64,000 bases of DNA from a virus, in IMG/VR virus record IMGVR_UViG_3300042878_001023, positions 1-64,000 of that record; one strand, written 5' to 3'. The position numbers and the translations under genes are program-made. The stretch's first letter is position 1; every line of letters begins with the position of its first letter. The notes beneath the pieces are model-generated. The model was not told the origin of the DNA. It was given only the letters and a program-made list of their open reading frames with translations, and did not search any database. Below, one piece after another: positions 53,625 to 61,897 of this stretch.

Positions 53625-54677
53625 TTATATCACTTTAGTATTATAGTTTAATCTTGCATAGTTTCCTCTTGTAGGAGCTTTGAACATATCATAGTATTTA
53701 GAATACTGTGCTCTTCTATTAGTCCACCATAGTTGCTCCATCTCTTTGAAGTTTGGAGTATTTATAAAACTTAATGCATTTACTCTAGCATCTTTTAATT
53801 CAGGTAAAATGATCTGTAATCTTTGACCAATATTTTCACCATTAAGTGCCAAGTTTTCAAATATTCTTTTCTTAAATGCATACTCATAGTAATCATTAAG
53901 TCTTGGGTGATCAGGAACCATAATGTTTCCATCATCATCAATAAGTTCACCTTGATAGTTTACATATACATGACCATCTTGGAAAGTAGTAAATAAGAAA
54001 CCATTTTTAAGCCATCCTTCATCCGGTCCATTGTAATACAAGTTAGGACATTCACATTCTATGTTTTGACTTGGCTTCATTCTTAATTGCACAAGCGTAG
54101 TGTACTTTCTTGTAAGTCCCGCATGAACAACTTGTATTAATTCATATGACTCACCTTTACAATTCATAAATACTCTTGGAGCTACACAAGTATTTCCATA
54201 AGGATTTTCAGGATCATATTCCGGAGTTGTGGTTGTAATAGGTGTATTAAGTTCACAACCTGCTGTATGATTACATGGATTAGAATTACATGTTCTACAG
54301 TTAACAGTTTGAACTGCACATGAATCTACACCACCAGGAAACTCTTGATACTTTACAGTTCCTAAAGGAACCTCTTGTATATTAGTTCCACCTACTCTAC
54401 CATCATAGCCTACATGCTCTGTTCTTTCACGACAAGACATACCAAAATTCCATACATAGAAATCATCTGGTAATTTTACTCTACCATGACAAACATCCAA
54501 TACAACTTCTTTAGTTTGATTAAGTCTCAAACCTAAGTCATAATTAATTTTTCTAGCTAGTTTGATTAACTGCTGAGGATCTATCATGTTCTCCAATGCA
54601 AAAGTTGGTAGATCAATTAAAACATCTTCCATCAACTGGTCAAATGTTCTGTATTTTATTGTATAGTTAAAGTCCAT
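53625..54677 (-). CDS. Tail ring/adaptor protein, 350 residues
   Basis: Likely a tail adaptor or ring protein at the portal-tail junction. The N-terminal helices (DQLMEDVLIDLPTFALEN) and the segment near residues 235-260, with GHVYVNYQGELIDDDGN followed by PDHPRL, match the pattern of T7 gp11/P22 gp4-like tail-tube adaptors (YVNYxG, DxDG, PDH). A cysteine-rich insertion (VNCRTCNSNPCNHTAGC, about 125-141) is unusual for the family and could bind metal or be disulphide-bonded in the virion. It shares one base with the neighbouring gene (stop/start overlap). Confidence 0.72.
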   Translation of the reverse strand: MDFNYTIKYRTFDQLMEDVLIDLPTFALENMIDPQQLIKLARKINYDLGLRLNQTKEVVLDVCHGRVKLPDDFYVWNFGMSCRERTEHVGYDGRVGGTNIQEVPLGTVKYQEFPGGVDSCAVQTVNCRTCNSNPCNHTAGCELNTPITTTTPEYDPENPYGNTCVAPRVFMNCKGESYELIQVVHAGLTRKYTTLVQLRMKPSQNIECECPNLYYNGPDEGWLKNGFLFTTFQDGHVYVNYQGELIDDDGNIMVPDHPRLNDYYEYAFKKRIFENLALNGENIGQRLQIILPELKDARVNALSFINTPNFKEMEQLWWTNRRAQYSKYYDMFKAPTRGNYARLNYNTKVI

Positions 54678-55348
54678 TATCTTAAAGTATTTTGACCATC
54701 ATCTGGTCCATCAGTAGGAATTTGTAATGACATTGCTAACTCTTTCACAACCATTTGTTCAATTTCAGAAAATAAATATTCTGGAAATGGTAATGAAAGA
54801 TCTTGTTTAAGCTTACACTGATCTTCAGGGTCACATAAAAAATCTCCTTTATCTCCTTGGAACATAGCCTCTACTCTTACAGCCTCCCAAATCAAATTAG
54901 GAAAATATAAATAGCCATTTAAAAACCAAAAATATTTTCTTTTATTATACTTAAATGTAGTAGATTTAGTTATAGAAACCCAAGTACCAGGATTAGTTCT
55001 AAAGATAATTTCTGAACCATCTATTGAAGATATAGTACGTATGATTGGTCCAAACATACCGGAAAGCATATCTGGAATTTTTTCTTTACTTCTTTTAAAG
55101 TAACAACCTGAATATACACCAGTACATCCAGCTTCTATTTTATCAACATCTATTAATTCTACATAAGGTAATACAGAAAATATATTACTCAGCTGCATCA
55201 ATCTATATTGATTATCTTCTCTTTTAAGAAGAGTCTGTCCATACTTTATAATAGAGTAATAGATTACTCTATCAGTCAAGAAGGCATCTTCTTTAACGGC
55301 CTTTAGTGTATTCCTAACCCTTGATATTGCTTCTCCTACTGTAGTCAT
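54677..55348 (-). CDS. Tail ring/adaptor protein, 223 residues
   Basis: A mixed alpha/beta protein starting MTTVGEAISRVRNTLKAVKE, whose N-terminal helices and later beta segment resemble the ring/stabilisation (P22 gp4-like) proteins of crAss-like phage tails. It contains a PDMLSG loop, a FRTNPGTW strand and an acidic C-terminal helical part. It overlaps the previous gene by four bases (ATGA type) and the 350-residue adaptor by one base, indicating tight coupling. The assignment rests on gene order plus general pattern. Confidence 0.65.
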   Translation of the reverse strand: MTTVGEAISRVRNTLKAVKEDAFLTDRVIYYSIIKYGQTLLKREDNQYRLMQLSNIFSVLPYVELIDVDKIEAGCTGVYSGCYFKRSKEKIPDMLSGMFGPIIRTISSIDGSEIIFRTNPGTWVSITKSTTFKYNKRKYFWFLNGYLYFPNLIWEAVRVEAMFQGDKGDFLCDPEDQCKLKQDLSLPFPEYLFSEIEQMVVKELAMSLQIPTDGPDDGQNTLR

Positions 55349-55926
55349 AAGTCAAATTCATTATAAGTCTCTAATTTTTTTAGAGTTTCTTTATTATTTA
55401 TTCTTTCATACTGCAATTTCTGATATACTTCTTTAATTGCTTTTGTATTTTCTACTACCAAATACATATTCCAATTTTCAGGATATGTTTTAGAAACTGC
55501 TCTTTTAAAATCTCTACATGCTGTAAAACTCCAAAACTCTCTATTTTTTATTTTATGCTTTGGTGCATAGTTTGTAAAAAATATCTTTGCTAACTTTCCA
55601 TCTGTAGCAAAATTATTATTAGATACTTCTACACCATATTGATTTGATTTAGCAAAGTCAATGTTCTTCTTCTTACTATGTTGACATGTTCCTATAAAAA
55701 GCCATCCTATCTGTTCTGGTATTTGCACTCCATCTCTATTGTCAATTACCATTGTATATAATGCTTTATTAAATGCTTTAGCAATGTTTTTTAAAGCTTT
55801 ATTATCATAAGTACTATACTTAGGATATTTCTTTTTAAAGCTATCAAAAAACTCTTTATCCAAAAGTGTAAGTATTTCAGGTCTATATCTTGGTGCTGAT
55901 AAGTCAGGTTTCTTAAACTCTCTCAT
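55345..55926 (-). CDS. Conserved-type protein ahead of the tail ring genes
   Basis: A soluble basic protein of 193 residues, MREFKKPDLSAPRYRPEILT at the start, with a central beta part containing the GWLFIGTCQHSKKK segment (about 74-87) and a CRDFKRAV motif (about 142-149). I do not recognise a family. It is the first gene after a terminator and a candidate promoter, and it is coupled to the ring gene by a 4-base overlap, so it belongs to the tail module. It could be a tail assembly or adaptor protein. Confidence 0.68.
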   Translation of the reverse strand: MREFKKPDLSAPRYRPEILTLLDKEFFDSFKKKYPKYSTYDNKALKNIAKAFNKALYTMVIDNRDGVQIPEQIGWLFIGTCQHSKKKNIDFAKSNQYGVEVSNNNFATDGKLAKIFFTNYAPKHKIKNREFWSFTACRDFKRAVSKTYPENWNMYLVVENTKAIKEVYQKLQYERINNKETLKKLETYNEFDL

Positions 55927-55955
55927 AATAATATAGTAAAAATTAGTTAGTTTAA

Positions 55956-55986
55956 CAAATATAGCTATAAAACAAAACCCCTACAA
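55956..55986 (-). promoter_or_regulatory. Candidate Bacteroidota-type promoter
   Basis: On the minus strand, TATATTTG (55956-55963 as CAAATATA on the plus strand) fits the Bacteroidota -7 element TAnnTTTG. A TTG lies 20 bases further upstream (55984-55986), near the normal 19-base spacing of the -33 element. The predicted start is about 20-25 bases before the ATG at 55926. It sits directly behind a terminator, where a new transcript would be expected. The upstream element overlaps the terminator hairpin, which is odd. Confidence 0.42.
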
Positions 55987-55996
55987 GTGCAGGGGT
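55972..55996 (-). terminator. Terminator splitting the late gene cluster
   Basis: On the minus strand ACCCCT (55991-55996) pairs with AGGGGT (55977-55982) over an 8-base loop and is followed by TTTGTTTT. It lies about 40 bases after the 188-residue gene and ends the fibre transcript before the tail module. Confidence 0.72.
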
Positions 55997-56033
55997 ATGT
56001 CTAGTTGAAGATAAACCAACAAACTGCAACTAA

Positions 56034-56600
56034 TTAGACTGGTGGGGTAAATACAGGAAAAGACATCTTCATACTCATGTAATGAAACTCTTTTAGTTTT
56101 TGTAAAAATACTCCAAGTTTTGTTCTATATTCTTTATACAATTCTTTTGTTAATACTTGAGCATTTGTATAATCTACAACTAATGTATAGCTTTGAATTT
56201 GACCTGATGGATAGTATATATCTCTTGTTCTGTTATAAGTTATTATACCAGATTGTTTATCAGGATTTCCAGGAAGATATAATGAATTCCAAAATCTTTT
56301 TTCAACATTACCAAATACTTCATCAAAGTATATAATAAGACCGTTTGGTCCTTGTACATGATCAATAAGTTTTCCAAAATCTACTAGACTAATACAATCA
56401 GTACAAAAATTTCTATTTGGATCAAAGTATTTATTGACTAAAGTTGTTAATAAATATTCATGTAAAGCTTTTCTATAAGCAGCCAGTGTTGCTCTAAAAG
56501 TTGTATATGACTCATCTACATTAAGGTGATTTACATCAGGTGTATAACCTTCACATGTATTACCTATCATTTTATAATATTTATAATCAAATGGATCCAT
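56034..56600 (-). CDS. Hypothetical virion protein, 188 residues
   Basis: I do not recognise this protein. It starts MDPFDYKYYKMIGNTCEGYT, has helices around 30-60 (Ala/Tyr-rich) and a beta part with a GIITYNRTRDIYYPSG segment, and ends in Met/Phe/Pro-rich residues. It is encoded six bases after the 548-residue fibre-type gene and before a terminator. A structural role such as fibre attachment or chaperone is inferred from position only. Confidence 0.68.
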   Translation of the reverse strand: MDPFDYKYYKMIGNTCEGYTPDVNHLNVDESYTTFRATLAAYRKALHEYLLTTLVNKYFDPNRNFCTDCISLVDFGKLIDHVQGPNGLIIYFDEVFGNVEKRFWNSLYLPGNPDKQSGIITYNRTRDIYYPSGQIQSYTLVVDYTNAQVLTKELYKEYRTKLGVFLQKLKEFHYMSMKMSFPVFTPPV

Positions 56601-56605
56601 AACAA

Positions 56606-58252
56606 TTAAATTAATTCATATTTATATCTATGTAAAGCAAGAGTATCTGCAGCTAATAAAAATGTTTCTTGTGCTATAACTAGTTCACCAAAAGCTTTTG
56701 ACTGAGCATCTCTTCTTGCTCTTTTAAAGGTTTGAATGGTATTCTCTATTGCCATTCCTAAAGCAGAACTAAATTGACTTATAGTAGGATCCCAAGCATA
56801 GAGGTTACTATCTTCATCACATCTTAAATATTCACCAGGCATACCAACAGTTGGTATTTGAGAAATTAAAGTAACAGGAGCTAATGTTACCATATGATCT
56901 TTTACAGTTGGTAATCTATCAACTATTCTATCACCATTTAAAGAAAGAAACTTTATGTTACTCCAACTCCAATAAGTATATTGTGGACAACCAAAATCAA
57001 GATTAACTGTAGTTAATCTTCCTTTACGAACTATTGTTTGATCAGCAATACCATTAGGATCCCATGTAGTGTAGTCTAAAGGTATAAAATTTGAACATTG
57101 TACTTCAGGACTAACTTTGGCCTGTTTTCCTGTAACTATACAATTTACATTTTTAATAAAATCATCTCTCAAATCTCTATAAGCATCATTAAAACTCACA
57201 GTTGGACTAATACATCCAAAACTTTTTAACTCAGAACAAGTAATTGTTGTATCATCTCTATCAAGAAAATTTATACCAGGGTAAGGATAATCCGTGAATT
57301 GTAAATTACCTCCTAAATATTCTGTATACACACCTTCTGGATCTTGTGTTTGAACATAACAGTCACAAGAGAAATCATAGTAAACAGATTTTTTACAGCC
57401 TTTTGAATCTGTTACATCTAACCTAACAACAGTTGACTTTATCACTTCTCTTTGATCACATATTGTTGGAGCATAAGTAATTACATCTTGTACTGTTAAA
57501 GTAGATAACCATTTTCTTACACATAAACTTGTAGAAGATTGAGCTGATAAGGTAAAAGAAAAAGTATTGTTATCACAGTCAATAAGGCTATATGAAACAT
57601 CTGGTGTTCCAACAGTTCTGTTATTTTTTATAGTTAAGAATTTATCAACTGCATCAGTTGGTCCTAAAGGTATAAGCCACTCATATACACAAATAGGTTC
57701 AGGAATTGTTTCATCAGGTTCTAATGTAAGTGTTATTAGTTCATTATCACAATTTATATACTGATAAGTTTTATCTGTTGTACCATAATTTGTTAAAACT
57801 AAATAATCACAAGGATATGGATAATTTGCTAAAATAGAATTAGCTCCAATAGTTTCTAAATCTAAAGTACTAAGATCAGTGTCACCTAATATATCATGTC
57901 CTACAAAAGGACCTTGAGCTATTGACCAATTATATGTATAAGGTCCTGTTCCATTTGTTACTGCTGCTGTAAGAGAGGGATAGCTACCCTCAATCCCACT
58001 TATTGATACTGACATAGCACAATTCTCACAAGCTGCAGTAAAAAGCTTCTGAAGGGCTACTTCTACATTATCATTTTGTAATATAAGTTTATACTCCTGA
58101 CACAATAACAAATCTTGACCAGAGTATGCAATACATGCAGAATCTATAATTTCAGAACATTTAGTATTCTGAATACACTCTTGTGTAATACATGGTTGTG
58201 GTGCTGTAAATAAATTTCCTTTACAACTTTTACATTTTTGAATGTTACTCAT
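56606..58252 (-). CDS. Fibre/adhesin-type protein with SprB-like and nested modules
   Basis: A 548-residue Cys-rich protein, probably a receptor-binding or decoration component. It has an N-terminal CxxC zinc-knuckle-like start (KCKSCKG), then a domain shared with neighbouring genes (CSEIIDSACIAYSGQ, residues 32-78). A SprB/PKD-like Ig domain begins with GTGPYTYNWS (101-110) and seems to resume at LDVTDSKGC (278-286). Two copies of a roughly 50-residue module (about 150-200 and 203-250; TYQYINCDN and SYSLIDCDN) are inserted between. The C-terminal 120 residues are helical and may mediate oligomerisation. No transmembrane or lytic motif is present. Confidence 0.72.
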   Translation of the reverse strand: MSNIQKCKSCKGNLFTAPQPCITQECIQNTKCSEIIDSACIAYSGQDLLLCQEYKLILQNDNVEVALQKLFTAACENCAMSVSISGIEGSYPSLTAAVTNGTGPYTYNWSIAQGPFVGHDILGDTDLSTLDLETIGANSILANYPYPCDYLVLTNYGTTDKTYQYINCDNELITLTLEPDETIPEPICVYEWLIPLGPTDAVDKFLTIKNNRTVGTPDVSYSLIDCDNNTFSFTLSAQSSTSLCVRKWLSTLTVQDVITYAPTICDQREVIKSTVVRLDVTDSKGCKKSVYYDFSCDCYVQTQDPEGVYTEYLGGNLQFTDYPYPGINFLDRDDTTITCSELKSFGCISPTVSFNDAYRDLRDDFIKNVNCIVTGKQAKVSPEVQCSNFIPLDYTTWDPNGIADQTIVRKGRLTTVNLDFGCPQYTYWSWSNIKFLSLNGDRIVDRLPTVKDHMVTLAPVTLISQIPTVGMPGEYLRCDEDSNLYAWDPTISQFSSALGMAIENTIQTFKRARRDAQSKAFGELVIAQETFLLAADTLALHRYKYELI

Positions 58253-58282
58253 AATATATTATCTTAATTGTAAACTAACTGG

Positions 58283-59134
58283 CTATACTACAGTTCTATT
58301 AATAGTACATGTTTGACCGGCTAGATAAATTATAAAAGTAGCTGTTCCAGTTTCATATGGTGTACCTGTTATTGTAAATGTTAAACTTCCATTTCCATTT
58401 GCAAAAGTACCAGCTTGTAAAGTAGCAATTAAATTATTTACTCCAGTAGACAATACTGTTTGTTCACCGTATGGTCCACCATTTCCTCCACTATAAGAAA
58501 TCACACTTGACACACCACTTGCTGCTACTCCGTTTGTAAGCGTTCCGTTATTTGTTATTGATGAACAGTCTAATGTATAAGTTTCAGAATTAGCAATTGT
58601 ATAATAAGCATCTGCTGTACATCCTTTTGCATCTGTAACTTTAAGTTTAATTAATGTTTTATAAATTTTATTTCCAGATGTACCTTGAAAAAAATTATCA
58701 ATACCCTCTTCAACACTAACATTAAGACCTAAAAGTAAAGATGCGTCAGCAACAACAGGAGGAAGTAAATGACCAGCATACTGTGAATTTTGATTTGCAG
58801 ACCATTGATAAGTATAAGGTGCTGTACCACCTGTAACTACAGATTCTAATAATAAGTCATCTGTAGAAGATAAATTAATAGTTACTGCTAAATTACATTT
58901 ACATAAAAATTCTACTATATTAGATAGTATTTGTGATAATGGATTGTTTGCAAATATAATACTCTTAGTACCACACTTAATATCAGCTGTAGTATATTCA
59001 AAGCAAAGAGCATTAAACATTTCTGCATCATTACACTTATTTGGTGTAGGGCAAATTACTTCAAAAGGTCTAACTGTTTCACAGTTACACGTTTCAAAGT
59101 TACATACATTACATTTATTACAATTACTTTCCAT
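58283..59134 (-). CDS. Fibre/adhesin-type protein with SprB-like Ig domain, 283 residues
   Basis: Starts MESNCNKCNVCNFETCNCET, a cysteine-dense segment that may coordinate zinc. It then has the shared domain (CNDAEMFNALCFEYTTADI, about 33-80). A SprB-like Ig repeat follows with GTAPYTYQWS (about 119-128) and LKVTDAKGCTADAYYTI (about 174-190), and an Ala/Gly/Thr-rich beta C-terminus with GNGSLTFTITGTPYETGTA. Virion adhesion is a reasonable inference. The gene lies 30 bases before the 548-residue gene and eight bases after the 207-residue one. Confidence 0.7.
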   Translation of the reverse strand: MESNCNKCNVCNFETCNCETVRPFEVICPTPNKCNDAEMFNALCFEYTTADIKCGTKSIIFANNPLSQILSNIVEFLCKCNLAVTINLSSTDDLLLESVVTGGTAPYTYQWSANQNSQYAGHLLPPVVADASLLLGLNVSVEEGIDNFFQGTSGNKIYKTLIKLKVTDAKGCTADAYYTIANSETYTLDCSSITNNGTLTNGVAASGVSSVISYSGGNGGPYGEQTVLSTGVNNLIATLQAGTFANGNGSLTFTITGTPYETGTATFIIYLAGQTCTINRTVV

Positions 59135-59142
59135 TTTTTATT

Positions 59143-59766
59143 TTAATTATGTTCTGGTTCATATTGACAATCTTCTTCATCAATAACAACAGTATAAAAG
59201 AAATCATGACTACAACCAAAAGCATCTATTACTTCAATTCTTATAGTACCAGAATATTTATTTGTATTATTATCACCAATATAAAATTTATTAGGTAAAC
59301 AATATACAACAACATAGAAACCCATACCTCCTTGTCCTACAGGATTAAAACAATCAGAACTTGTACCTTCTTCATAACTTGAACAATTAGAAATTGTAAT
59401 ACCAGTAAATGGTCCTTGTACTACCGAAGGTTTTATTGTATACGTTGGTGTACCCCCTGTAATAGCAAAACCCAATGATGAACCTACATATACACCACCT
59501 GTTAGAAAATTAAACTCAATATCTATTTCACAATTTTTATTACAGATTGTATCTACAAGTGTTGTTAATACAGTAGGTAATGATTCTCCTGATTCCACAA
59601 GCACCTCACCATTACAAACTATTGGATCTCCTGTATAGTTAACACAATCAAGATCAAATATCTGTTCACAGTCTGGTGCAGGTGGACAGTTTCCACCATA
59701 CTCACAAGGAGTAGGTGGAATAACCACCTTCTTTTTGCATTTACAATTTTTACAATTTTTTTTCAT
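59143..59766 (-). CDS. Fibre/adhesin-type protein with SprB-like Ig domain, 207 residues
   Basis: Starts MKKNCKNCKCKKKVVIPPTP, again a Cys/Lys-rich head, followed by the shared domain (CEQIFDLDCVNYTGD, about 33-75) and a single SprB-like Ig repeat (TGGTPTYTIKPS near 123; IEVIDAFGCSHDFFYTVVID near 185). It is the shortest and simplest member of the family and could be the ancestral unit. It is encoded 20 bases after the 690-residue fibre gene. Confidence 0.7.
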   Translation of the reverse strand: MKKNCKNCKCKKKVVIPPTPCEYGGNCPPAPDCEQIFDLDCVNYTGDPIVCNGEVLVESGESLPTVLTTLVDTICNKNCEIDIEFNFLTGGVYVGSSLGFAITGGTPTYTIKPSVVQGPFTGITISNCSSYEEGTSSDCFNPVGQGGMGFYVVVYCLPNKFYIGDNNTNKYSGTIRIEVIDAFGCSHDFFYTVVIDEEDCQYEPEHN

Positions 59767-59786
59767 TTAACACATTGTATTTATTA

Positions 59787-61859
59787 TCATGAACAAACTG
59801 ATAATGTTGAATCAGAAGTATTACATGGAGCTAAAAATGACATCAAACCGTCCAATCTGAATCTAAAACCACCAACTTGTCCTGCATTTGCTGCATCACA
59901 ACTAAATGGCCAAGTTTTAGATGATCCGACTAAATTAGGTTGATATGCTAAACCTGCTGTTGGAGCATTTGATGTATCCGTATTACTTGTACTAACAAGT
60001 TGACTATCATATAAAGGAACAACTTCACCTGTTTTAATTCTACTAACAAACATTCTGTTTTTAGATGAAAAATCTAGATAATTAAGTGAAAAATTTTCTG
60101 TAGCTATAAGTGTGTTAAAACCTAATATACATCCAGGAGTACCACCTGACATAGAGCCTGTAAACGGTAAACCTACACCAGTTAAAAATACACCATTACC
60201 ACTAAATTCAATTCCGCGATAAATTAAATGATTATTACCATGTGTAAAACTATTATCAATTGTACCAGAAGCTAAAACTTCAGGAGGTAATACATTACCA
60301 CCTCTTGCAAAACGTATTTGCATTGCATGAACTTTTGACTCACCATTATTTATTAAAGTTGTAGTACTTCCTCCTTCATATATAGCACAAGCATTTGGAT
60401 CTGAAGTGTAAGCTTGATCTAGCACATTACAAAACATATTATTACGAAATGCATCTGGTTTATCAATTCCTATTGCAGTTCCTGCTTGACCATTGTCAGC
60501 ATTACCCATAGGTATCTGAATAACACCTCTAAAATATATTACGTTACCAACTCTTCTTGCTTGTGGTCTTGCTACACTAGAAGCGTTGTCATACTGAGAA
60601 AATCCCAAAAGATAATGCCAACCTGTATCTTTAATAGCCGTTTTTATTTGCCACTGATTAGTACTTGGTAATTTAACAACAGTCATATCAATTGCAGAAG
60701 TATCTTCTACAATTATTTCTGCTCCATTTACAGTATATGTTGTATCACCTGGATTAGGACCCACTGCAGATGTAACAGTAATATTATCACCTGCTGCTAC
60801 AATTGCTTCTTTACCAGCAATAGTATATGTTGTAACATTAGAAACTGTAGTAGGTGTTACTGTAATATTATCTCCAGCAGCTACAATAGGTAAATTAGCA
60901 GATACAGTTACAGTATCTTTATTACCACATCCTGTAGTAGCTGTGGTAGTTGCAACATTTACACTTGTATTACCTGCAACAACTTCATATGTTTTATGAG
61001 CTTTTCTTATATCAGAAACAGTAATCCATAAGTTAATAAAACTATCACTTAAATTTTGAGGTGTACCAATCCAAGAACTATATTCTGATTGCATTGCTGT
61101 ACCGCAATTGAATAGTGATGGTGAAGTTGCTAAAGTAGGGACATAAAGACCAGCTGAAGTATTAGTTTGAAATTTATAAGCTGTAAATACATTCCCTGGT
61201 TGTCCTAAAGAACTTAATAAAGCACAATAACCATGAGTATCATCATTTACTAAAGCTGTAAGTATAACCTCTAAATTATGTGAAGTACCCGCTAATACAC
61301 CATCTGGATTATCTTTTAATGTACAGTCTACTATAAAAGATGGTAATACATATGGTACTGGAGGTGGTAAGTTTTCTAATATAGTTACTCTGTTATCAAT
61401 ATTGGTAAGTGAAGTATTTATAGTACCTATCTGATCAACAAGACTACAAACTTTTTCACCAATCATCTGTACATAATCAAGCAACAACATTGTTGTTTGT
61501 GTTGCTGATGTCTTAAAGCAATCTGCTATAGGAACAATACAGTTAGTAGGACACGGGTCAGTTAGTGCAGCAGGCCCCGGTGTTCCAGTTCCAGCATTAC
61601 ATATTTTGTTAATTAATAACTGTATTAATTCACTAAATGTATCTGGAGGATTATTACCAACCTGTAAACATGTAAGATCTAAATTACTTAGATCTAACTG
61701 ATTCATGATTGTACATAATTCAGTAGCTAAATTATATATTACTGTGGATATACTATCTCCTGTACATAAACTGATACAGTCTATATTTGGTCCTTGCCAG
61801 ATAACACAGTTACTAGATACTGGAGAACATGGAGAATTATCTAAATTTAATGGTTTCAT
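59787..61859 (-). CDS. Tail fibre-type protein, 690 residues
   Basis: A likely trimeric tail fibre. A short N-terminal part has the shared cysteine pattern (CVIWQGPNIDCISLCTGD, about 18-36). A coiled coil lies around 130-165 (IGTINTSLTNIDNRVTILEN). Two tandem copies of IVAAGDNITVT (about 330 and 360) form a beta repeat, followed by a beta-rich, Gly/Asn-rich C-terminal domain with a QARRVGNVIYFRGVIQIPMG segment, typical of fibre tips, and a final FRLDGLMSF strand. Receptor binding is inferred. The sugar or protein target is unknown. Most divergence would be expected at its C-terminus. Confidence 0.75.
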   Translation of the reverse strand: MKPLNLDNSPCSPVSSNCVIWQGPNIDCISLCTGDSISTVIYNLATELCTIMNQLDLSNLDLTCLQVGNNPPDTFSELIQLLINKICNAGTGTPGPAALTDPCPTNCIVPIADCFKTSATQTTMLLLDYVQMIGEKVCSLVDQIGTINTSLTNIDNRVTILENLPPPVPYVLPSFIVDCTLKDNPDGVLAGTSHNLEVILTALVNDDTHGYCALLSSLGQPGNVFTAYKFQTNTSAGLYVPTLATSPSLFNCGTAMQSEYSSWIGTPQNLSDSFINLWITVSDIRKAHKTYEVVAGNTSVNVATTTATTGCGNKDTVTVSANLPIVAAGDNITVTPTTVSNVTTYTIAGKEAIVAAGDNITVTSAVGPNPGDTTYTVNGAEIIVEDTSAIDMTVVKLPSTNQWQIKTAIKDTGWHYLLGFSQYDNASSVARPQARRVGNVIYFRGVIQIPMGNADNGQAGTAIGIDKPDAFRNNMFCNVLDQAYTSDPNACAIYEGGSTTTLINNGESKVHAMQIRFARGGNVLPPEVLASGTIDNSFTHGNNHLIYRGIEFSGNGVFLTGVGLPFTGSMSGGTPGCILGFNTLIATENFSLNYLDFSSKNRMFVSRIKTGEVVPLYDSQLVSTSNTDTSNAPTAGLAYQPNLVGSSKTWPFSCDAANAGQVGGFRFRLDGLMSFLAPCNTSDSTLSVCS

Positions 61860-61897
61860 AATTAATACTAGTTAATATAATATACAAAATAATATTG

